The notes beneath the pieces are model-generated. The model was not told the DNA's origin and made no database searches. It saw only the letters and a program-made list of their open reading frames with translations. The translations under genes were made by a program, and so were the position numbers. A stretch of 64,000 nucleotides of DNA. Source: Variovorax sp. Root318D1 (lineage in GTDB: Bacteria; Pseudomonadota; Gammaproteobacteria; Burkholderiales; Burkholderiaceae_C). The stretch lies in NCBI RefSeq assembly GCF_001424835.1, contig NZ_LMCQ01000020.1:306306-370305 (forward strand). Reading direction: 5' to 3'. This document shows positions 36,115 to 45,147 of the stretch, piece after piece. The first letter of the stretch is position 1, and every line of letters starts with the position of its first letter.

Positions 36115-37425
36115 TCAGCGTTGGCCGATGGGCTTCACGTCGCGCTTGGGCGAGCCTTCGAACAGCTGGCGCGGGCGGCCGATCTTGTACTCGGGGTCGC
36201 CGATCATCTCGTTCAGCTGGGCAATCCAGCCGACCGTGCGGGCCAGCGCGAAGATCGCGGTGAACAGCGGCACCGGGATGCCGATGGCGCGCTGGACGAT
36301 GCCCGAGTAGAAGTCGACGTTCGGGTAAAGCTTGCGCGACACGAAGTACTCGTCTTCGAGGGCGATCTTTTCCAGTTCCTTGGCCAGCTTGAAGAGCGGA
36401 TCCTGTTCCAGGCCCAGCTCGGTCAGCACTTCGTTGCAGGTCTCCTGCATCAGCTTGGCGCGCGGGTCGTAGTTCTTGTACACGCGGTGGCCAAAGCCCA
36501 TGAGCTTGACGTTCGAGTTCTTGTCCTTGACCTTCTTGATGAACTCGCCGATCTTCTCCACGCCGCCTTCCTTCTGGATGTCGTAGAGCATGTTGAGCGC
36601 CGCTTCGTTGGCGCCGCCGTGGGCCGGGCCCCAGAGGCAGGCCACGCCGGCCGCAATGGCCGCGAAGGGGTTGGTGCCCGACGAGCCGCACAGGCGCACG
36701 GTCGAGGTCGATGCGTTCTGTTCGTGGTCGGCGTGCAGGATGAAGATGCGGTCGAGCGCGCGCTCGAGCACCGGGTTCACCTTGTACTCTTCGCACGGCG
36801 TGGCGAACATCATGTGCAGGAAGTTGCCTGCGTAGCTGAGTTCGTTCTTCGGGTACATGTAGGGCTGGCCCACGGTGTACTTGTAGGCCATGGCCACGAG
36901 CGTCGGCATCTTCGCGATCAGGCGGATCGCGGCGATCTCGCGGTGCTCGGGATTGTTGATGTCCGTGCTGTCGTGATAGAAGGCCGACAGTGCGCCCACC
37001 AGCCCGGTCATGATGGCCATCGGGTGTGCGTCGCGGCGGAAGCCGCGCAGGAAGAACTGCATCTGCTCGTTGACCATCGTGTGGTTGGTCACGAGCTTGG
37101 TGAAGTTGGTCTTCTTGGCCTGGTCCGGCAGCTCGCCGTAGAGCAGCAGGTGGCAGGTTTCGAGGAAGTCGCAGTTGGTTGCGAGTTGCTCGATGGGGTA
37201 GCCGCGGTACAGCAGTTCGCCCTTGTCGCCGTCGATGTACGTGATGGCCGACTGGCACGCGGCGGTCGACATGAAACCCGGGTCGTAGGTGAACATGCCG
37301 GTCTGCGCATACAGCTTGCGGATGTCGATCACGTCGGGGCCGACGGTGCCCTTGTAGATCGGCAGTTCGACGCTGTCACCACCGTTGCTGAACGACAGCG
37401 TGGCCTTGATATCGGAAGCTTTCAT
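36115..37425 (-). CDS. gltA: Citrate synthase
   Basis: GltA condenses oxaloacetate and acetyl-CoA. The 436-residue protein is the hexameric, NADH-sensitive Gram-negative type, with HADHEQNASTSTVRL, GPAHGGANEAAL and GFGHRVYKNYDPRA carrying the catalytic His and Asp residues. It is the last gene of the sdh cluster, which fits joint TCA control. Confidence 0.97.
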   Translation of the reverse strand: MKASDIKATLSFSNGGDSVELPIYKGTVGPDVIDIRKLYAQTGMFTYDPGFMSTAACQSAITYIDGDKGELLYRGYPIEQLATNCDFLETCHLLLYGELPDQAKKTNFTKLVTNHTMVNEQMQFFLRGFRRDAHPMAIMTGLVGALSAFYHDSTDINNPEHREIAAIRLIAKMPTLVAMAYKYTVGQPYMYPKNELSYAGNFLHMMFATPCEEYKVNPVLERALDRIFILHADHEQNASTSTVRLCGSSGTNPFAAIAAGVACLWGPAHGGANEAALNMLYDIQKEGGVEKIGEFIKKVKDKNSNVKLMGFGHRVYKNYDPRAKLMQETCNEVLTELGLEQDPLFKLAKELEKIALEDEYFVSRKLYPNVDFYSGIVQRAIGIPVPLFTAIFALARTVGWIAQLNEMIGDPEYKIGRPRQLFEGSPKRDVKPIGQR

Positions 37426-37449
37426 TTCGGGTTTCTTTCAGAGGAGTAT

Positions 37450-37773
37450 TCAGGAGGGCGAAGAGGAAACGGAGGTTGCGGGACGCTGTGCGCCGTCGGT
37501 ACGCATCAACTGCAGCAGTTCGACCACCTCGGCCCCGGCCCATGCGGGCTCGGGCTCCTTTCTTCGCAGCAGAAGATCGAGGAGGTCGTTGTCCGACAGG
37601 TCCATCAATGTCTCCATCGCTCCCGCCTGGCCGTTGGTCATGTGGGATTCGTGCCGCTCGAAGAAGCGGGCGATGAACAGGTCGTTCTCTAGCAAGCCGC
37701 GCCGGCAGCGCCATTTCAGCTTGCTCAGCGCTCGTTCGCTGATCGGCTGTGCGAGTTCGGCAGCGGTTTGCAT
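37450..37773 (-). CDS. sdhE: FAD assembly factor SdhE
   Basis: SdhE helps attach FAD covalently to the flavoprotein SdhA. The 107-residue protein has the family motif in KWRCRRGLLENDLFIARFF (RGxxE form), then a four-helix region with MDLSDNDLLDLLL. The extended tail after residue 90 is not conserved. ATG 37773 is preferred over 37788. It sits between sdhB and gltA, as in many proteobacteria. Confidence 0.92.
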   Translation of the reverse strand: MQTAAELAQPISERALSKLKWRCRRGLLENDLFIARFFERHESHMTNGQAGAMETLMDLSDNDLLDLLLRRKEPEPAWAGAEVVELLQLMRTDGAQRPATSVSSSPS

Positions 37774-37791
37774 GGTTTCTCTCGGCAAAGT

Positions 37792-38493
37792 TCAGATGGC
37801 GCGGCGCACCATCAATTCCTTGATCTTGCCGATCGCCTTGGTGGGATTCAGGTTCTTAGGGCACACGTCGACGCAGTTCATGATCGTGTGGCAGCGGAAC
37901 AGGCGGTACGGATCTTCGAGGTTGTCCAGGCGCTCGGCGGTGGCTTCGTCACGGCTGTCGGCGATGAAGCGGTAGGCCTGCAGCAGGCCGGCCGGGCCCA
38001 CGAACTTGTCGGGGTTCCACCAGAAGCTGGGGCAGCTGGTGGAGCAGCTCGCGCACAGGATGCACTCGTACAGGCCGTTGAGCTCGTCGCGCTCTTCGGG
38101 CGACTGCAGGCGCTCCTTCTCGGGCGGCACGTTGTCGTTCTGCAGGTATGGCTTGATCGAGTTGTACTGCTTGAAGAACTGCGTCATGTCCACGATCAGG
38201 TCGCGGATCACCGGCAGGCCCGGCAGCGGCTTCAACACAATCGTGCCCTTGAGCGTGAGCATGTTGGTCAGGCAGGCGAGGCCGTTCTTGCCGTTGATGT
38301 TCATCGCGTCGGAACCGCAGACGCCTTCGCGGCACGAGCGGCGGAACGACAGCGTGGGATCTTGCGCCTTGAGCTTCATCAGGGCGTCGAGCAGCATGCG
38401 CTCATGGCCGTCGAGTTCGATCTCGATTGTCTGCATGTAGGGCTTGGCGTCCTTGTCCGGGTCGTAGCGGTAGATCTGGAATGTGCGCTTCAT
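37792..38493 (-). CDS. sdhB: Succinate dehydrogenase iron-sulfur subunit
   Basis: SdhB passes electrons from FAD to quinone through three clusters. The 233-residue protein has the [2Fe-2S] cysteines in CREGVCGSDAMNINGKNGLAC (read in two parts), then CILCASCSTSCPSFWWN and CHTIMNCVDVCPKNLNP for the other clusters. It follows sdhA by 27 bases. Confidence 0.97.
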   Translation of the reverse strand: MKRTFQIYRYDPDKDAKPYMQTIEIELDGHERMLLDALMKLKAQDPTLSFRRSCREGVCGSDAMNINGKNGLACLTNMLTLKGTIVLKPLPGLPVIRDLIVDMTQFFKQYNSIKPYLQNDNVPPEKERLQSPEERDELNGLYECILCASCSTSCPSFWWNPDKFVGPAGLLQAYRFIADSRDEATAERLDNLEDPYRLFRCHTIMNCVDVCPKNLNPTKAIGKIKELMVRRAI

Positions 38494-38520
38494 CGTGAAA
38501 CCTTGTGATGTTGTTCTTGT

Positions 38521-40329
38521 TTAGAACGTACGGACCTTGGGAGGAACGGAGTCGACCGTCAGCGGCTTGAGGTTGACCGGCTTGTAGGAGAGGCGGTTGT
38601 CCTGGCTGTACCAGAGCGTGTGCTTCATCCAGTTGGCGTCGTCGCGGCCGAGCGGCGCGACCGGGTCGTCGGCCGGGCGTTCGTAGTCTTCGACCGTGTG
38701 CGCGCCGCGGCATTCCTTGCGGGCGGCGGCCGAGACCATCGTGGCCTGCGCCACTTCGATCAGGTTGTCGACTTCGAGCGCTTCGATGCGCGCGGTGTTG
38801 AACACCTTGGACTTGTCCTGGAGGCCGATGGCGTTGACGCGCTCGCGCACGGCGGCGATCTTGACCACGCCTTCATCCATCGAGGCTTGCTTGCGGAACA
38901 CGGCGGCGTGCTGCTGCATGACGGCGCGGATCTCGCCGGCCACGTCCTGCGCGTACTCGCCGCCGGTGGCTGCTTCGAGCCGGTTCAGGCGCTCCAGCGT
39001 GCGGTCGGCGGCATCGGCCGGCAGCGGCTTGTGCTCTTTCAGCTTGTCGTTGAATTCGACGATGTGGTTGCCGGCCGCGCGGCCGAACACCAGCAGGTCG
39101 AGCAGCGAATTGGTGCCCAGGCGGTTGGCGCCGTGCACGCTCACGCAGGAGCATTCGCCCACGGCGTAGAGGCCGTTCACCACCGCGCTGTTCTGTTCGC
39201 CTTGCTGAACGACGACCTGGCCGTTGATGTTGGTCGGGATGCCGCCCATCTGGTAGTGGATGGTCGGCACGACGGGAATCGGTTCCTTGGTGATGTCGAC
39301 GTTGGCGAAGTTGACGCCGATTTCGTACACCGAGGGCAGGCGCTTGTGGATGGTCTCGGCACCGAGGTGGTCGAGCTTCAGCAGCACGTAGTCCTTGTTG
39401 GGACCGCAGCCGCGGCCTTCCTTGATTTCCTGGTCCATCGAGCGCGACACGAAGTCGCGCGGTGCCAGGTCTTTCAGCGTGGGCGCATAGCGCTCCATGA
39501 AGCGTTCGCCGTTGCTGTTGAGCAGGATGGCGCCTTCGCCGCGGCAGCCTTCGGTCAGCAGCACGCCCGCGCCGGCCACGCCGGTCGGGTGGAACTGCCA
39601 GAACTCCATGTCCTGCAGCGGAATGCCCGAGCGCGCGGCCATGCCAAGGCCGTCGCCGGTGTTGATGAAGGCGTTGGTCGAGGCCTGGAAGATGCGGCCT
39701 GCGCCGCCGGTGGCCAGCAGCACGGTCTTGGCCTGCAGGATGTGCAGGTCGCCGGTTTCCATTTCGAGCGCGGTGACGCCGACCACGTCGCCTTCGGCAT
39801 CGCGGATCAGGTCGAGGGCCATCCACTCGACGAAGAACTGGGTGCGGGCTTCGACGTTCTTCTGGTAGAGCGTGTGCAGCATCGCGTGGCCGGTGCGGTC
39901 GGCCGCGGCGCAGGCGCGCTGCACGGGCTTCTCGCCGTAGTTGGCCGTGTGGCCGCCGAACGGACGCTGGTAGATCGTGCCGTCGGGGTTGCGGTCGAAG
40001 GGCATGCCGAAGTGCTCGAGCTCGTACACGACCTTCGGTGCTTCGCGACACATGAACTCGATCGCGTCCTGGTCGCCGAGCCAGTCGGAACCCTTGATCG
40101 TGTCGTAAAAGTGGTAGTGCCAGTTGTCCTCGCTCATGTTGCCGAGCGATGCGCCCACGCCGCCTTGGGCAGCCACGGTGTGCGAACGGGTCGGGAACAC
40201 CTTGGACAGTACCGCCACGTTCAGGCCCGCGCGGGCCAGCTGCAGCGATGCGCGCATGCCGGAGCCGCCGGCACCGACGATGACGACGTCGAACTTGCGC
40301 TTGGTGATTTGGTCTTTTGTGTAGGTCAT
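38521..40329 (-). CDS. sdhA: Succinate dehydrogenase flavoprotein subunit
   Basis: SdhA oxidises succinate to fumarate. The 602-residue protein has the dinucleotide fold VVIVGAGGSGMRASLQLA, the FAD-linking His in TRSHTVAAQGG and HGANRLGTNSLLDL. Catalytic Arg/His motifs (TEGCRGEGA, GGIPTN) are present. ATG 40329 (MTYTKDQITKRK) was chosen. The longer frame overlaps sdhD. Confidence 0.97.
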   Translation of the reverse strand: MTYTKDQITKRKFDVVIVGAGGSGMRASLQLARAGLNVAVLSKVFPTRSHTVAAQGGVGASLGNMSEDNWHYHFYDTIKGSDWLGDQDAIEFMCREAPKVVYELEHFGMPFDRNPDGTIYQRPFGGHTANYGEKPVQRACAAADRTGHAMLHTLYQKNVEARTQFFVEWMALDLIRDAEGDVVGVTALEMETGDLHILQAKTVLLATGGAGRIFQASTNAFINTGDGLGMAARSGIPLQDMEFWQFHPTGVAGAGVLLTEGCRGEGAILLNSNGERFMERYAPTLKDLAPRDFVSRSMDQEIKEGRGCGPNKDYVLLKLDHLGAETIHKRLPSVYEIGVNFANVDITKEPIPVVPTIHYQMGGIPTNINGQVVVQQGEQNSAVVNGLYAVGECSCVSVHGANRLGTNSLLDLLVFGRAAGNHIVEFNDKLKEHKPLPADAADRTLERLNRLEAATGGEYAQDVAGEIRAVMQQHAAVFRKQASMDEGVVKIAAVRERVNAIGLQDKSKVFNTARIEALEVDNLIEVAQATMVSAAARKECRGAHTVEDYERPADDPVAPLGRDDANWMKHTLWYSQDNRLSYKPVNLKPLTVDSVPPKVRTF

Positions 40330-40342
40330 GGTGGGGACGGGG

Positions 40343-40708
40343 TCAGATCTTCCAAAGCACTTGAATGGCCCAACCCGCACAACCGACAAGCCAGACGATG
40401 GTGAAAATTTGCAGGGCGAGGCGAATGCCGACAGGCTGGACGTAGTCCATCCACACGTCGCGCATGCCCACCCACACGTGATAGAGCAGGGAAACGATCA
40501 CGGAGAAGGTCAGCACCTTCATCCACTGCGCGGCGAAGATGCCGGCCCAGAGGTCGTAGCCGAGAGGGCCGCGCGTGAAGATCAGCTGCGCGAGCAGGAT
40601 GATCGTGAAGAGCGCCATCAGGCCGCCCGTGATGCGCTGGCTGAGCCAGTCGCGCAAACCGTAATGTGCGCCGACGACGATGCGCTTGGAGCCGTAATTC
40701 ACAGACAT
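40343..40708 (-). CDS. sdhD: Succinate dehydrogenase membrane anchor subunit
   Basis: The 121-residue protein has three membrane helices. The heme-ligand region is LYHVWVGMRDVWMDYV. With SdhC it binds heme b and ubiquinone and anchors SdhAB. It follows sdhC by 12 bases and precedes sdhA by 13. Confidence 0.94.
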   Translation of the reverse strand: MSVNYGSKRIVVGAHYGLRDWLSQRITGGLMALFTIILLAQLIFTRGPLGYDLWAGIFAAQWMKVLTFSVIVSLLYHVWVGMRDVWMDYVQPVGIRLALQIFTIVWLVGCAGWAIQVLWKI

Positions 40709-40720
40709 GGGGGCTCCTTC

Positions 40721-41167
40721 TCAGTACAGGCCGAACAGCTTGGCGCCGAGCACCACGGTGAGCAAGACGCTCAGGACCAGCGTGACCAGGGCGGAGCTGT
40801 GTCCGAACTCCTTGGTGACGGCGGAGTGGCTCACGTCCATCCAGAGGTGGCGCAGGCCGGCGATGAAGTGGTGCAGGTAGGCCCAGATCAGCGCGAGAAC
40901 CACCAGCTTCAAGAACCAGCCTGGAACAAAACCAAGGCCGCTGTTGAAGGCGGCCTTGAACCTGGCGAACGAATAGTCGGACGAGAGCGAGGTGTCGAAC
41001 ATCCAGATGATGAACGGCAGCAGCAGGAACATGAGGACGCCGCTCACGCGGTGCAGGATCGACACGATGCCGGCCGGCGGCAGCCGGTAGGTCGTGAGAT
41101 CGGTGAAGGCGTTGATGTTTCGGAATTCGCGGCGCGGGGGCCGTGGAGGGGTTGCAAGCTCTGACAT
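40721..41167 (-). CDS. sdhC: Succinate dehydrogenase cytochrome b556 subunit
   Basis: The 148-residue protein has three membrane helices and the SdhC signature: RPPRREFRNINAF, SILHRVSGVLMF (quinone-site Ser/Arg) and LHHFIAGLRHLWMD with the heme His. The frame is open far upstream, through the GntR gene and mdh, but only this part is conserved. It is the first gene of sdhCDAB. The promoter should lie in the 230-base gap before the GntR stop. Confidence 0.95.
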   Translation of the reverse strand: MSELATPPRPPRREFRNINAFTDLTTYRLPPAGIVSILHRVSGVLMFLLLPFIIWMFDTSLSSDYSFARFKAAFNSGLGFVPGWFLKLVVLALIWAYLHHFIAGLRHLWMDVSHSAVTKEFGHSSALVTLVLSVLLTVVLGAKLFGLY

Positions 41168-41400
41168 TGGGGGAAGGCTTTCGTGGCTTGGTGGCTTGTT
41201 CTGATGTTCTGAGAGCGAACGCTTTTGTTTCTTCTGCGGAATGCAAACAACGCAAAATTCTATTGCAATGCACCATTGCCCGGCGGCGGTGCCCGTGAGG
41301 GGGCCAGGCAGCAGTCGGATGCTATTGAGTTGGTAGCGTGCTGCGCACGGGTCGCGGGCGCTTCGGCGCAGTTGGGTCGGCAGGTCATCTGGATGCGGTC

Positions 41401-42159
41401 TCAGCCGAGCTGGTTGCGATAGTGGTGCGTGTCGGTGCGATAGAGGCCGCGGCGCAATTCCATCGGTGTGTCGTGGTACGTATGCGCCAGGCGCTCCACG
41501 CTGAGCAAGGGCATCTGCAGCGACACGTCGAGCAGCGCCGCCTGCTCGGCATCGGGCAGCACGGCGCGGATCTTTTCTTCGGCGCGCACCATGCGCACGC
41601 CGAACTCTGTTTCGAACATGGCGTACATCGGGCCCGGCCAGGCACGCAGCCGCTCGGCGGTGAGGCCCTTGAAGGGCGCGCCGGGCAGCCAGAGGTCTTC
41701 GAGGATGGTGGGCACGCCTCCATAGGCGAGCACGCGCCGCACCTGCAGCACCGCATCGCCGGTGCGCAGTCCCAGCGCACGCGCCACGTCGGCCGAGGCA
41801 CGCTGGCGGCGGCAGTCGACGATGGTGCGCTCGGCGGGGCCTTCGGTGCTCGGGGTGCCGACGTCGGGCACTAGCTTGAGAAATCGGTATTGCACATGCT
41901 GCTCGGCGTGCGTGGCAACGAAGGTGCCCTTGCCCTGGCGCCGCACCACGAGGTTTTCGGCCGAGAGTTCGTCGATGGCCTTGCGCACCGTGCCCTGGCT
42001 CACGCGATAGCGCACCGCCAGGTCCATCTCGCTCGGAATGGGCTCGCCCGGCTTCCACTCGCCGGCCTGCAGGCTCTGCAGGATCAATGTCTTGATCTGC
42101 TGGTAGAGCGGACTGAAGGAGGGCGTCGCGGAATCTTCGAGGACGTTGGCGGCATTCAT
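41401..42159 (-). CDS. GntR/HutC-family transcriptional regulator
   Basis: The 252-residue protein has an N-terminal winged helix-turn-helix (PSEMDLAVRYRVSQGTVRKA, about 45-65) and a C-terminal UTRA ligand domain (VRRVLAYGGVPTILEDLWLP). It lies between divergent mdh and the sdh genes, which it may control in response to a carboxylic acid. A palindrome 41 bases before its start could be its operator. ATG 42159 gives the usual start. A further in-frame ATG at 42198 lies in the operator region. Confidence 0.9.
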   Translation of the reverse strand: MNAANVLEDSATPSFSPLYQQIKTLILQSLQAGEWKPGEPIPSEMDLAVRYRVSQGTVRKAIDELSAENLVVRRQGKGTFVATHAEQHVQYRFLKLVPDVGTPSTEGPAERTIVDCRRQRASADVARALGLRTGDAVLQVRRVLAYGGVPTILEDLWLPGAPFKGLTAERLRAWPGPMYAMFETEFGVRMVRAEEKIRAVLPDAEQAALLDVSLQMPLLSVERLAHTYHDTPMELRRGLYRTDTHHYRNQLG

Positions 42160-42199
42160 GGCAGCGGTGGGGTGCGCCGTGGCGGAACCTCCGAGCATA

Positions 42200-42211
42200 T
42201 CTTATATAAGA
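42200..42211. promoter_or_regulatory. Likely operator palindrome between the GntR gene and mdh
   Basis: TCTTATATAAGA is a perfect 12-bp palindrome, followed at once by a further ATAAGAC half. The AT-rich core with outer TCT/AGA fits the short symmetric sites of GntR-family dimers. It sits in the divergent gap between the GntR gene and mdh, so it could serve both autoregulation and mdh control. No experimental support is visible. Confidence 0.55.
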
Positions 42212-42343
42212 CATAAGACGGCGTTCATCGAATCGGCTTAAAATGCGGGCCGGCCTGCGCCGCGGGAAGGATTCCCGCCCTGCAGCACCGTCGGCGCCAA
42301 GCGCGCCCGCCGATACCGTTTCACCACCTTCTGGAGTCTTCCC

Positions 42344-43330
42344 ATGAGCAAAAAACCCGTCCGCGTTGCCGTCACCGGTGCCGCCGGCCAAATCGGTTAC
42401 GCCCTGTTGTTCCGTATCGCGTCCGGCGAAATGCTCGGCAAAGACCAGCCGGTCATCCTTCAGCTGCTCGAAATCCCCGACGAGAAGGCCCAGAAGGCCC
42501 TCAAGGGCGTGATGATGGAACTCGACGACTGCGCCTTCCCGCTGCTGGCTGGCATGGAAGCCCACGGCGACCCGATGACCGCCTTCAAGGATGCCGACTA
42601 CGCCCTCTTGGTCGGTTCGCGTCCGCGCGGCCCGGGCATGGAGCGTGCCGAGCTGCTGGCCGTCAACGGCGCCATCTTCACGGCCCAGGGCAAGGCGCTG
42701 AACGCCGTTGCCAGCCGCAACGTCAAGGTGCTGGTGGTCGGCAACCCGGCCAACACCAATGCCTACATCGCGATGAAGAGCGCTCCCGACCTGCCGCGCA
42801 AGAACTTCACCGCCATGCTGCGCCTGGACCACAACCGCGCTGCCAGCCAGATCGCCGCCAAGACCGGCAAGGCCGTGGCCGACATCGAAAAGCTGGTCGT
42901 GTGGGGCAACCACTCGCCCACCATGTACGCCGACTACCGTTTTGCCACCATCAAGGGCGACAGCGTCGCCAAGATGATCAACGACCAGGAATGGAACGCC
43001 AACACCTTCCTGCCGACCGTCGGCAAGCGCGGCGCGGCCATCATCGAGGCACGCGGCCTGTCGTCGGCTGCCTCGGCCGCCAACGCTGCCATCGACCACA
43101 TGCGCGACTGGGCCCTTGGCACCAACGGCAAGTGGGTCACCATGGGCATCCCGTCGGACGGCCAGTACGGCATTCCCAAGGACACGATGTTCGGCTTCCC
43201 GGTCACCTGCGAGAACGGCGAGTACAAGCTGGTCGAAGGCCTGGAAATCGACGCCTTCAGCCAGGAACGCATCAACAAGACCCTGGAAGAGCTGCAAGGC
43301 GAACAAGCCGGCGTTGCACATCTGATCTAA
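42344..43330 (+). CDS. mdh: Malate dehydrogenase
   Basis: Mdh oxidises malate to oxaloacetate with NAD. The 328-residue protein has the NAD motif VTGAAGQIGYAL, the substrate Arg motif PGMERAELL, LRLDHNRA and the catalytic His in VVWGNHSPTMY. This is the larger, LDH-like form common in betaproteobacteria. It is divergent from the GntR gene and 14 bases before a methyltransferase gene. Confidence 0.97.
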   Translation: MSKKPVRVAVTGAAGQIGYALLFRIASGEMLGKDQPVILQLLEIPDEKAQKALKGVMMELDDCAFPLLAGMEAHGDPMTAFKDADYALLVGSRPRGPGMERAELLAVNGAIFTAQGKALNAVASRNVKVLVVGNPANTNAYIAMKSAPDLPRKNFTAMLRLDHNRAASQIAAKTGKAVADIEKLVVWGNHSPTMYADYRFATIKGDSVAKMINDQEWNANTFLPTVGKRGAAIIEARGLSSAASAANAAIDHMRDWALGTNGKWVTMGIPSDGQYGIPKDTMFGFPVTCENGEYKLVEGLEIDAFSQERINKTLEELQGEQAGVAHLI

Positions 43331-43344
43331 GCAGACTGGCCGGC

Positions 43345-44121
43345 ATGCTCGACTGGAACCCCGCGCTCTACCGTCGCTACGAGGACGAGCGCACCCGACC
43401 CGCACAGGAACTCCTGGCGCGGGTGCCGTTGCAAGAGGCGGCCCGCGTGGTCGACCTCGGCTGCGGGCCGGGCAATTCCACCGAGCTGCTGGTCCATCGG
43501 TTCCCGAAGGCGCAAGTCGTCGGGACCGACAACTCCGAAGCCATGCTGGTCAGTGCGCGAGAGCGTCTGCCGCAAGCGCGCTTCGAGTTGAGCGACATCG
43601 CGACCTGGGCGCCGCAAGAAGCGCCCGACCTCATTTATGCCAACGCAGCCCTGCAATGGGTGCCGGACCACGAAAAGCTGATCCCGCGCCTCTTCGCTGC
43701 ACTGGCCCCGGGTGGCGTGCTCGCCATCCAGATGCCCGACAACCGCGACGAGCCCACGCACCGCCTGATGCGCGCCGTGGCGGCCGAGGCGCCCTGGGCC
43801 GAGCCCATCGGCGATGCCGACCGGCTGCGCACGCTGCTGTTGCCGCTCGGCGGCTACTACGACTTGCTCGCGCCCACTGCGGGAAAGGTCGATGTGTGGC
43901 ACACCATCTACCAGCACCCCATGGCCGATGCCGCGGCCATCGTCGAATGGGTGCGCGGCACGGGGCTGAAGCCTTTCGTCGACCGGTTGCCGGCCGACCT
44001 GCGGGCCAGCTATCTCGCCGAGTACGAGCGCCGCGTGAACGAGGCCTATCCCGCCCGCGCCGACGGCAAGCGATTGCTGGCCTTTCCTCGCATGTTCATC
44101 ATGGCGCAGAGAAAAGCATGA
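43345..44121 (+). CDS. tam: Trans-aconitate 2-methyltransferase (Tam-like)
   Basis: The 258-residue protein has the SAM-binding motif RVVDLGCGPGNSTELL, then NAALQWVPDHEKLIPRLF and GGVLAIQMPDN, all typical of Tam. Tam methylates trans-aconitate, an inhibitory by-product of aconitase. Its place next to mdh and near both aconitase genes supports this role. Related methyltransferases could share these motifs. The stop overlaps the next start (ATGA). Confidence 0.88.
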   Translation: MLDWNPALYRRYEDERTRPAQELLARVPLQEAARVVDLGCGPGNSTELLVHRFPKAQVVGTDNSEAMLVSARERLPQARFELSDIATWAPQEAPDLIYANAALQWVPDHEKLIPRLFAALAPGGVLAIQMPDNRDEPTHRLMRAVAAEAPWAEPIGDADRLRTLLLPLGGYYDLLAPTAGKVDVWHTIYQHPMADAAAIVEWVRGTGLKPFVDRLPADLRASYLAEYERRVNEAYPARADGKRLLAFPRMFIMAQRKA

Positions 44122-45116
44122 CGAAGTCCGTTCATCCCGGCGAAGTGCTGCTCGGCGCGCAAGCCGGCGCCGTGACGCTGCCCGTGTGCGATCACTACAG
44201 CGGCGTTGAAGCGCGCATGAAGAAGAGCCTGGCGCTGCAGGCCGAAATGGCCGATGAATTCGGTGCCTGCGTGTTCGACGTCACGCTCGATTGCGAAGAC
44301 GGTGCCCCGGTGGGCGGCGAGGCGGAACATGCCGCGCTCGTGACTGAGCTGGCCCTGGCCGCCAAGCCCGGCATGCGGGTCGGCGTGCGCGTGCATCCTG
44401 TCGATCACCCGGCCTTTGCCGGCGACGTGATCACCATTGCCGGCCGCGTGGGCCACAGGCTCAGCCACTTGATGGTGCCCAAAGTCGAGTCCGTCGCCGA
44501 TGTGGTGCAGGCGGTGGCTGCACTCGAGGCCGCGGATGCTGACGCGCTGCCGCTGCACGTGCTCATCGAATCGCCGCTGGCCGTGCACAACGCCTTCGAA
44601 ATTGCGGCGCATCCGCGCGTGCAATCGCTGAGTTTCGGCCTGATGGACTTCGTTTCCGCCCATGCGGGCGCCATTCCGGCCGATGGGATGGGGGCTGCCG
44701 GCCAATTCACGCATCCACTGGTGGTGCGTGCCAAGCTGGCCATCGCATCCGCGGCGCATGCGTACGGCAAGGTGCCGTCGCATTGCGTCGTCACCGAGTT
44801 CAACGACACCAACGCCATGCGCATGGCAGCCCGCAAGGCGGCCACCGAATTCGGCTACACACGCATGTGGAGCATTCATCCGAACCAGATCCGGCCCATC
44901 CTCGAGGCTTTTGCGCCGGACGAGGCGCAGATTCAAATTGCCACAAAAATCATTACAAATGCGGCCCTCGCAAATTGGGCGCCGACCCAAATCGATGGCA
45001 CATTGCACGACCGCGCGAGCTATCGCCATTTCTGGCAAGTGCTGACGCGTGCCCACGCAACAGGGCGCGCGTTGCCTCCAGAGGCTAAAGCCTGGTTTGC
45101 ACTCGCGGCCTCCTGA
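44118..45116 (+). CDS. CitE-like / HpcH-HpaI family CoA-ester lyase
   Basis: The 332-residue TIM-barrel protein has DVTLDCEDGAP, a substrate Arg in GVRVHP, the metal Glu in HVLIESPLAVHNAFEIAAH and LSFGLMDFVSAH. These are features of the CitE-like branch (malyl- or citramalyl-CoA lyases). No citD/citF partner is present, so it is not part of a citrate lyase complex. The exact substrate cannot be read. It is coupled to the tam gene by a 4-base overlap. Confidence 0.85.
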   Translation: MTKSVHPGEVLLGAQAGAVTLPVCDHYSGVEARMKKSLALQAEMADEFGACVFDVTLDCEDGAPVGGEAEHAALVTELALAAKPGMRVGVRVHPVDHPAFAGDVITIAGRVGHRLSHLMVPKVESVADVVQAVAALEAADADALPLHVLIESPLAVHNAFEIAAHPRVQSLSFGLMDFVSAHAGAIPADGMGAAGQFTHPLVVRAKLAIASAAHAYGKVPSHCVVTEFNDTNAMRMAARKAATEFGYTRMWSIHPNQIRPILEAFAPDEAQIQIATKIITNAALANWAPTQIDGTLHDRASYRHFWQVLTRAHATGRALPPEAKAWFALAAS

Positions 45117-45147
45117 AACTTCCGAATCCAGCCTCAAGGAAACACCC

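Noticed and set aside
40721..43405. sdhC read as an 894-residue protein
   Set aside because: Only the last 148 codons match SdhC; the upstream part runs through the GntR gene and mdh in other frames.
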